Under the pieces are notes generated by a model that was given only the letters and a program-made list of their open reading frames with translations, did no database searches and was not told the origin of the DNA. This document shows positions 1 through 3,916 of a DNA stretch of 8,315 nt, piece by piece; the first letter of the stretch is position 1; each line of letters starts with the position of its first letter. The stretch is taken from the NCBI GenBank assembly GCA_003510795.1, contig DOKP01000047.1:864-9178 (forward strand). The letters run 5' to 3'. This DNA comes from Candidatus Moraniibacteriota bacterium. GTDB lineage: Bacteria > Patescibacteriota > Minisyncoccia > Moranbacterales > UBA9337. The position numbers and the translations under genes were made by a program.

Positions 1-24
1 CTTTCGAACGAAAAGTAAATTTTT

Positions 25-63
25 ACTCCGCCACAGACGAAATGCCTGCTCGGAGTGTTTTTT
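25..63 (+). terminator. Rho-independent terminator of an upstream gene
   Basis: ACTCCG at 25-30 pairs perfectly with CGGAGT at 51-56. A possible inner CAG/CTG pair shortens the loop, and a run of six T follows at 58-63. This is the classic intrinsic terminator layout reading rightward. It would end a gene whose body lies left of the window. The loop is long (20 nt without the inner pairing), which lowers certainty. No comparable T run follows the hairpin on the other strand. Confidence 0.55.
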
Positions 64-171
64 GAATTGCCCATGTGAAATGATAATTTTTTTGTGAAAA
101 TTACGTATCTCGCATAAAGGCAATCCAAAATAATTTAGAGAAACTATGAAATTTTTATCAAAGAACTTTGA

Positions 172-195
172 GATCCCTCGACAAACTCGGGATGG
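172..195. repeat. GATCCCTCGAC...CTCGGGATG dispersed-repeat motif
   Basis: ATCCC at 173-177 and GGGAT at 189-193 form short inverted arms around a TCGAC/ACTC core. The wording closely resembles a GATCCCTCGAC...GCTCGGGATG motif that recurs between genes in many unrelated bacterial genomes. Recognition is from memory of that motif; only one copy is visible here. It is far more GC-rich than its surroundings, which suits an inserted or mobile repeat. Confidence 0.35.
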
Positions 196-232
196 CAACT
201 CTCTCTTACCCCGTCAGATGACTGTGATTTTT

Positions 233-289
233 AAAGAGATTTTTGCATCCGAATAGGTGTTCAATCTATCGGGTGCAACTGATCTCTTT
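233..289. other. Long imperfect hairpin (57 nt)
   Basis: Outer arms AAAGAGAT (233-240) and ATCTCTTT (282-289) are perfectly complementary. After a small 2x3 internal loop, an inner arm at 243-256 pairs with 266-278. It runs through TTGCATCCGA and TAG against CTATCGGGTGCAA, with one G-T pair and one bulged A (253). The loop is about nine bases (257-265). No T run follows on either side, so it is not a standard terminator. It may be part of a structured RNA on either strand or an inserted palindromic repeat. It falls inside the predicted path of the leftward transcript starting near 656. Confidence 0.6.
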
Positions 290-304
290 CCGAAAAAAGG
301 ATTT

Positions 305-347
305 AAACCCCCTCTCAGTCTCCCCCTTGATTACAAGAGGGAGAGGT
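305..347. repeat. Pyrimidine/purine inverted repeat, copy 1
   Basis: A C-rich half (TCTCCCCCTTG, 319-329) pairs with a G-rich half (CAAGAGGGAGA, 334-344) over 11 positions with one mismatch and a four-base loop. A further CCTCTC at 311-316 can instead pair with GAGAGG at 341-346. The reverse complement of 6174-6217 carries the same boxes in the same order: a CCCTCT-type box, TCTCCCCCT, then AGAGGGAGAGG. The two are therefore diverged copies of one dispersed repeat in opposite orientation. Neither has the T run needed for a simple terminator. Confidence 0.6.
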
Positions 348-385
348 TATTTTAATCAGGTGATTGTGATGTCTTTTCTTGGAAG

Positions 386-411
386 TGTTTTACTTAATTT
401 TAAGTAAAACA
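386..411. other. 26-bp near-perfect palindrome
   Basis: TGTTTTACTTA at 386-396 pairs perfectly with TAAGTAAAACA at 401-411, leaving a four-base loop. It could act as a bidirectional transcript-end hairpin, an RNA stem in the leftward transcript, or a protein-binding palindrome. Its right arm plus one base (404-412) is also perfectly complementary to 586-594, so the local hairpin competes with a long-range pairing. No T run flanks it. Confidence 0.6.
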
Positions 412-656
412 GCTTACTCAATACTTAGAAGTGATTCCGAAAGGATATATCGTTCATATATCGACTTTCTTCATCGCATCCAATCTAATCGAACGATTTT
501 GGACATATAATTCAGATTCCTATCTTCTAGCTTTACTCTCTCCATGTGGCTAATGCTATAGCTCGCAAAAGTAAACTCCATGAATCTGTTTTACAAAGTC
601 TTAATTTTAAATGTTCTAGCTAAGATTTTAGTTGTCTATGCAACTTCTTATCTTAA
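386..656 (-). ncRNA. Candidate structured non-coding RNA or leader, identity unknown
   Basis: A near-consensus leftward promoter (663-691) predicts a start near 656, and the sequence from there is rich in nested complementary segments. TAAGAT 621-626 pairs with 650-655 and encloses 630-634 with 641-645. CAGATTC 513-519 pairs with 582-588 and encloses 532-537 with 570-575 and 549-552 with 559-562. A 7-bp hairpin at 444-462 and the palindrome at 386-411 follow. The only open frame inside (471-581, 36 codons) has no ribosome site and no recognisable content. I tested the sequence by eye against tRNA, tmRNA, RNase P, SRP and 5' 23S landmarks and could not match it. The 3' end is not defined: no terminator is visible at 386, so the RNA may run on past the left edge, for example as a leader of rRNA genes. 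Confidence 0.4.
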
Positions 657-662
657 CAACAT

Positions 663-691
663 AGTATAGCATGTCTGAGTAAATTTGTCAA
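663..691 (-). promoter_or_regulatory. Strong sigma-70-type promoter, leftward
   Basis: Read on the minus strand this is TTGACA (691-686), a 17-base spacer, then TATACT (668-663) preceded by TGC, an extended -10 feature. The -35 is perfect consensus and the -10 differs by one base. Predicted start is near 656, exactly at the first base-paired segment of the structured region. It is strikingly similar to the rightward promoter at 785-813: the same TTGACA-AA, 17-base spacer, and TGCTA start of the -10 region. Confidence 0.75.
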
Positions 692-768
692 TAGTTTCGT
701 AACAACTTTATCTTATTTTAGTGTATTTTTATATATTTTAAGCATTCTTTCCTTATTTTATAATATAT

Positions 769-793
769 TTTTGTCATAATTTTATTGACAAAA
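769..793. promoter_or_regulatory. Inverted repeat overlapping the -35 box, possible operator
   Basis: TTTTGTCA (769-776) and TGACAAAA (786-793) are perfect 8-bp inverted arms separated by nine bases. The right arm contains most of the -35 box of the regulator gene's promoter, so a dimeric protein bound here would block RNA polymerase. Autoregulation by the TrmB-family protein encoded just downstream is a natural guess but is only inferred. A TTTGTCA half-site also covers the -35 of the leftward promoter (684-690), though that may simply reflect the shared -35 consensus. Confidence 0.35.
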
Positions 794-813
794 TACTTAT
801 AATCTGCTACAAT
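785..813 (+). promoter_or_regulatory. Sigma-70-type promoter of the TrmB-family gene
   Basis: TTGACA (785-790), a spacer of exactly 17 bases, and TACAAT (808-813) preceded by TGC make a near-consensus extended -10 promoter. Predicted transcription start is about 820, giving a leader of only about 17 bases before the GTG start at 837. That leader has no Shine-Dalgarno sequence. Confidence 0.75.
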
Positions 814-836
814 AGAAACAATTAACACTAAAAATT

Positions 837-1640
837 GTGGAAAATATTATACTAAAACAGCTAGGCTTAAACGATAATCAGATACTTATTTATGAGTATC
901 TGCTTGCAAATGGCGCGCAAAAAGCCAGCGTTATAGCCAAAAACACCCCTTTACAAAGAGGAGTGGTTTATAAAACACTAGACGAATTAATCGAATTGAA
1001 GATCATAGAAAAAAATGAAGAAGAAAATGCCATTGCTCTCTTTATTCCTCTTCATCCTAGCGTTCTAAAAAGTCTAGCCGAAAGTAAGATCCGAACAGCC
1101 CAAAACACTTTTAATCATTTGGAAAGCGAGATTGGCTCTTTGATATCAATGTATAATTTGACTAATAACAAGCCAGGAATTGAATTTTATGAGGGAATTG
1201 AGGGAGTTAAAAAGATTTTGAGTGATTCTCTGACGGCTAGAGAGACTATTTATTCTTATGCTGATTTTGAAGCCATAGAAAAAAATATTAGTCAAGTCAA
1301 TGCCCAGTACCGCAAAAAAAGAAACTCTGAGTTTATAACAAAAAAAGGCCTTGCCTTAGACACGCCTTTTGCCCGTGAATTTCTCAAAAATTATCCCAAG
1401 ATTGACCGAGATAATGTCCGCCTAATTCCCAAAATTGAAATTCCGTTTTCTTCCGTCATGCAAATTTATGATAAAAAGATCTCCTATATATCTTTTAATG
1501 AAAATAGCTCTACTACATCTATTATTATTACCGACCCCAATCTTTATGCGATGCACCGCTATTTGTTTGAGTCTCTTTGGAATACTGCTAAGTCGCTGGA
1601 TCAAACTGATTCAAAAACCACGATTGAACCATCCTTATAA
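837..1640 (+). CDS. TrmB-family winged-helix transcriptional regulator
   Basis: The 267-residue product is a cytoplasmic DNA-binding regulator. Residues 1-75 form the winged helix typical of TrmB proteins: the L-x-x-LGL-N-x-x-Q opening, a helix-turn-helix around 28-56 including RGVVYKTLDELIELKIIEK, and a wing running into an HP motif at 73-74. Residues 78-105 look like a dimerising helix. Residues 113-250 match the effector part of short TrmB-like proteins, beginning PGIEFYEGIEGVKKIL. It lacks the long sugar-binding extension of archaeal TrmB. GTG at 837 is the only reasonable start: the frame is open upstream only to a TAG at 813-815, with no ATG, GTG or TTG between. A strong promoter with an inverted repeat over its -35 suggests autoregulation. 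Its last 40 bp overlap the convergent gene. Family call is firm; effector and targets are unknown. Confidence 0.88.
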   Translation: MENIILKQLGLNDNQILIYEYLLANGAQKASVIAKNTPLQRGVVYKTLDELIELKIIEKNEEENAIALFIPLHPSVLKSLAESKIRTAQNTFNHLESEIGSLISMYNLTNNKPGIEFYEGIEGVKKILSDSLTARETIYSYADFEAIEKNISQVNAQYRKKRNSEFITKKGLALDTPFAREFLKNYPKIDRDNVRLIPKIEIPFSSVMQIYDKKISYISFNENSSTTSIIITDPNLYAMHRYLFESLWNTAKSLDQTDSKTTIEPSL

Positions 1641-3610
1641 TCAAAATATCTAGTTAAAGCAAACCCTTCTTTTAGTTCACTAAAAGAATCATTCTGCTCT
1701 TTTTTTCTGATGATAATTTGTGCTGTTTTTTCTCCAATTCTATTTGCTAATTCATCGCTTGAAATTTCTTGAGTTTCATATTTTTTCGATTTATCCATCG
1801 TTATAGCAAAACTTGGCACACCAGAAACATCCATAATGTCAGTGGCGACAAATCCGCTTTCAATATAAGTTTTGGAAATATTTTCTTCCGGATTGCAATT
1901 GGCATCAATGGACATTTTATCCTCGGTATATTTTTTCATTACTTCTTCAAAAAGCGCTCGGCCAATTTCCGCTCCATTAAATATATCGTTATTGGCATTA
2001 AAACTACCAAAATACAAACGCCCGTCAGGTTGTCTCGCGATAGTTAAAAACGCCATCAACTCTCTTTCTGATTCCTTTTGCGAGACAGCGCTATTTTTAT
2101 AAGTCGCTATTTCAAAATTCACATTTAAATCCCCAACTTTTTTATCAAAAGATTCCTGAATCATTTTTTGGAATTCCTCTGGATAGCTGGCATAATTTTT
2201 AGCGATATCTGCTTTCATTTTTCCAACCATTGCTTGGCTAGTAACAATTTCTTTGCCAGTCAATGTATTAATGCGAGTGTCTTTCATTTTTTCCAGAGGC
2301 ATCTCTACTCCATTTTCGCGCATATTTTTGAAAGTGGCTTTAAAAGTTTCCACATCTATCCTGATAGTCTCAATCTTAGCTATTATTTTTTGCAAAACTT
2401 TTTCCGACACATCTGCATTATCAGCTACAATGGCGAGAAGCTCTTTGCCCCGGATTAAAAGTTTTTCAGCTATTTCTCTCGCATCTGCGACAGCTTCATT
2501 TCCAAACTGTTGAATAATATATTTTTCCACTCCGTCGGATGCATCCGCCAATTCAGCATATTTAGCAAAAATCATATCAGCAGTTTCTTGATCAAATTTT
2601 TCTCCGATAGTTAAAATTTTATCTCCCATTTCTTGTCCGCCATGCTCGAGAGAAAGGAAAGAGCGAACTCTATTGATTCTATCTTCATCGTCTCCACTTT
2701 GGTTTAAAAATTGTTTTATCTCTTTTATTTCCAAAACTGTCTTTGATTTTATAAATTGGAGGAAATAATTTTGCTCTAAGATAGAAATATTTTTTACTTC
2801 AAAACCAAATTCGGTATGCAACGCTTCTCTAAGAGGTTTTGACATAATATATGCATAGTCTCCCAAATGCTCTTCTTCAAGAACGGGCTTTCCTAAGCCG
2901 CTTATCTGAAGATTATTTTTTTCATCAAACGCGCCGGTTTGATTAGGAGAAATTTGAAAGGGAATCACATCTTTATCGGTAACAAAAAACTCACCCAACT
3001 CAAAGTCAATATCTGTTTCTAAAATCTGCCTTAATCTCAGATTTAAAAAGTAATTATTTTCATCTCTATCAATAATATTTTTTAATCTGATCAAAAAAGC
3101 TGACTCATTTAAAGCTTTATTATCTCCGTATTCAATATCTTTTGTAATTATTTCAAATTGATAAATAACATAAATAAGAAATCTCAATATCTCCAATAAA
3201 TTCTTCGTTTTATCTCGCACTTCTTCATTTTGTAAATCAATTTTGTCTATAAAACAATTAAAAAATTCTTCATATTTATTATCTATCCCGCCCGCTATTT
3301 CATCTACATTTTCAGCTATTATGTTTATGTAATTTATTTTTTCACTAGCTGAAATATCTTTATGTAAAAACATCTCTTCCAATATCCTAACTGCTTTTTC
3401 CGTTCCAGCCTCATTTATGAGTGCATTAAAAGAATAATCATCCGCATCAAGATGACCGCCATAAATTATTTCTTTAGCAATTTCCTTAGGATTAGTCGCA
3501 TAATCTATGCCTTCATAATCGTCATTTTCAAAAGCTCGCCCTGCTTCCCCAGAGACTTCTTGCTGACGATAAATTTCACCCCCAGAAAAATCTTCTTTAA
3601 ATCCCTTCAT
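1601..3610 (-). CDS. Large protein of unknown function with GNAT-like C-terminal domain
   Basis: The 669-residue product is acidic, without signal peptide or clear membrane segments, so it is probably cytoplasmic. Residues 1-480 are mostly helical and unrecognised. Residues about 495-605 resemble a GNAT acyltransferase fold: a strand LYFGSF (532-537), a helix following a loop ending IGRALFEEVMKKY (549-561), then NCNPEENISKTYIESGF (571-587), which matches the family's closing N...Y-x-x-x-GF pattern. The acyl-CoA-binding loop is degenerate: the usual Q/R-x-x-G-x-G/A reads N545-x-x-E548-x-G550, so activity is uncertain. I recall similar proteins from Patescibacteria, but no function is known to me. 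ATG at 3610 has only a weak GAGA about ten bases upstream. The gene ends inside the convergent regulator gene (40-bp overlap). It could act as a protein or small-molecule acylator, or be a non-catalytic relative. Confidence 0.8.
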   Translation of the reverse strand: MKGFKEDFSGGEIYRQQEVSGEAGRAFENDDYEGIDYATNPKEIAKEIIYGGHLDADDYSFNALINEAGTEKAVRILEEMFLHKDISASEKINYINIIAENVDEIAGGIDNKYEEFFNCFIDKIDLQNEEVRDKTKNLLEILRFLIYVIYQFEIITKDIEYGDNKALNESAFLIRLKNIIDRDENNYFLNLRLRQILETDIDFELGEFFVTDKDVIPFQISPNQTGAFDEKNNLQISGLGKPVLEEEHLGDYAYIMSKPLREALHTEFGFEVKNISILEQNYFLQFIKSKTVLEIKEIKQFLNQSGDDEDRINRVRSFLSLEHGGQEMGDKILTIGEKFDQETADMIFAKYAELADASDGVEKYIIQQFGNEAVADAREIAEKLLIRGKELLAIVADNADVSEKVLQKIIAKIETIRIDVETFKATFKNMRENGVEMPLEKMKDTRINTLTGKEIVTSQAMVGKMKADIAKNYASYPEEFQKMIQESFDKKVGDLNVNFEIATYKNSAVSQKESERELMAFLTIARQPDGRLYFGSFNANNDIFNGAEIGRALFEEVMKKYTEDKMSIDANCNPEENISKTYIESGFVATDIMDVSGVPSFAITMDKSKKYETQEISSDELANRIGEKTAQIIIRKKEQNDSFSELKEGFALTRYFDYKDGSIVVFESV
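1667..1706 (+). terminator. Possible terminator for the regulator gene, inside the convergent gene
   Basis: TTCTTTTAG (1667-1675) pairs perfectly with CTAAAAGAA (1680-1688) around a four-base loop, 27 bp after the regulator's stop codon. A run of T follows at about 1700-1706. The stem is AT-rich and the T run begins some ten bases after it, so this is a weak candidate. The same bases encode residues near the C-terminus of the opposite-strand protein, and the pairing could be accidental. Confidence 0.25.
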
Positions 3611-3638
3611 AAAAAAATAATCTCAAAATTATGCTTTA

Positions 3639-3667
3639 ATTATACATCACCTCACCCAAACCCCAAA
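3639..3667 (-). promoter_or_regulatory. Probable promoter of the leftward 669-residue protein gene
   Basis: On the minus strand a perfect TATAAT lies at 3644-3639. The -35 region at 17-bp spacing (3667-3662) reads TTTGGG and is a poor match. Predicted transcription starts near 3632, giving a leader of about 20 bases before the ATG at 3610. A GAGA at 3624-3621 is the only Shine-Dalgarno-like sequence. Confidence 0.45.
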
Positions 3668-3713
3668 ATTCAATTTCCTTTATTTTTTCCTGCTTTTTAG
3701 CTATACTTAGAGT

Positions 3714-3769
3714 CATGGAGCATAAAACATGTAGCATATGACATAGAACATGAATCATAAAACATGATA
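3714..3769 (+). repeat. Eight tandem 7-bp units, CATNNNN
   Basis: Eight consecutive heptamers begin with CAT in perfect register: CATGGAG, CATAAAA, CATGTAG, CATATGA, CATAGAA, CATGAAT, CATAAAA and CATGATA. CATG and CATA units mostly alternate, and CATARAACATG occurs three times at spacings of 21 and 14 bp. The period of seven rules out a codon-based origin. The layout recalls heptanucleotide STRR arrays of heterocystous cyanobacteria and CAT-rich arrays I associate with Parcubacteria intergenic DNA. Function is unknown. Confidence 0.75.
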
Positions 3770-3779
3770 GCACGTTAGC

Positions 3780-3795
3780 TCCGCCAGCTGGCGGA
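3780..3795. repeat. Perfect 16-bp GC-rich palindrome
   Basis: TCCGCCAGCTGGCGGA is identical to its reverse complement. In DNA this AT-rich, a 16-bp palindrome with a 14-bp all-GC-rich core (CCGCCAGCTGGCGG) is conspicuous. It has no loop, so it suits a dimeric DNA-binding protein or a REP-type repeat better than an RNA hairpin. No T run follows, so it is not a terminator. I associate the same palindrome with intergenic DNA of other Patescibacteria, from memory only. Confidence 0.65.
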
Positions 3796-3830
3796 TTATC
3801 ACGTCAACATTTTGACATTAAAACGCTTAA

Positions 3831-3905
3831 AGTCATCAATCATTCGCAATCAGTCATTAAAATACATTTAACCTCGATGACTAATGACTTTTGGCTGATG
3901 ACTAA
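3831..3905. repeat. Nested inverted repeat made of 7-bp AGTCA/TGACT units
   Basis: The left arm is four heptamers (AGTCATC, AATCATT, CGCAATC, AGTCATT; 3831-3858) and the right arm is four more (TGACTAA, TGACTTT, TGGCTGA, TGACTAA; 3878-3905). AGTCATCA (3831-3838) is complementary to TGATGACT (3896-3903), and AGTCATTA (3852-3859) to TAATGACT (3882-3889), so the arms nest into one hairpin. The right arm ends 11 bp before the start codon of the first glycosyltransferase, so the fold could affect its expression. Confidence 0.7.
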
Positions 3906-3916
3906 ATTATTACTTT

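Larger units (their letters stand above)
1..836. other. 836-bp gene-poor region, structured and repeat-rich
   Basis: I see no credible protein gene here on either strand; reading frames are short and lack coding character. From left to right the stretch holds a terminator, scattered repeat remnants, a long hairpin, a pyrimidine/purine repeat, a near-palindrome, a block of nested inverted repeats, and two divergent near-consensus promoters separated by about 90 bp of very AT-rich DNA. The individual elements are listed separately. Segments not covered by them (64-171, 196-232, 348-385, 692-768) show nothing I can name, except a degenerate GGCAATCC-type motif at 119-126 that recalls the element at the right end of the window. 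Confidence 0.7.
3611..3916. other. 306-bp divergent intergenic region, repeat-built
   Basis: No gene is visible. The left 60 bp carry the probable promoter of the leftward gene. From 3714 to 3905 the DNA is largely made of 7-bp units, first a direct array and then two inverted arms, with a GC-rich perfect palindrome between them. GTCAA/TTGAC at 3803-3816 forms a small extra hairpin. A TATACT at 3702-3707 is a possible rightward -10 for the glycosyltransferase gene, but no matching -35 is present. Confidence 0.65.

Noticed and set aside
1..18. Possible tail of a rightward gene (frame 1 reads LSNEK then TAA at 16-18)
   Set aside because: The terminator at 25-63 would fit, but five codons are too few to support a gene, and another frame stays open to 63-65.
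233..289. T-box or other tRNA-sensing leader suggested by GGGTGCAACTGATCTCTTTCC-like wording
   Set aside because: The conserved GGGTGG(N)ACCGCG antiterminator core is absent and no downstream synthetase or amino-acid gene lies in reach.
479..500. tRNA T-arm-like sequence on the minus strand (GTTCGATTA between AATC and GATT)
   Set aside because: Position 53-61 pairing fails, and no acceptor, anticodon or D arm can be built around it.
430..500. Resemblance of the minus strand (GGATGCGATGAAGAAAGTCGATA) to the 5' end of 23S rRNA
   Set aside because: Only a short GATGAAG-type match; the flanking conserved 23S sequence and spacing are missing.
471..581. 36-codon open frame on the minus strand (MEFTFASYSISHMERVKL...)
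   Set aside because: No ribosome-binding site and no recognisable composition, and it lies wholly within nested RNA stems; its length is expected by chance.
1422..2513. Several 60-96-codon frames opposite or out of frame with the regulator and the unknown protein
   Set aside because: They are shadows of the two real genes, lacking start signals and sensible composition.
3714..3905. CRISPR array
   Set aside because: Units are 7 bp with no 20-40 bp spacers and no cas genes; this is a heptamer repeat tract.
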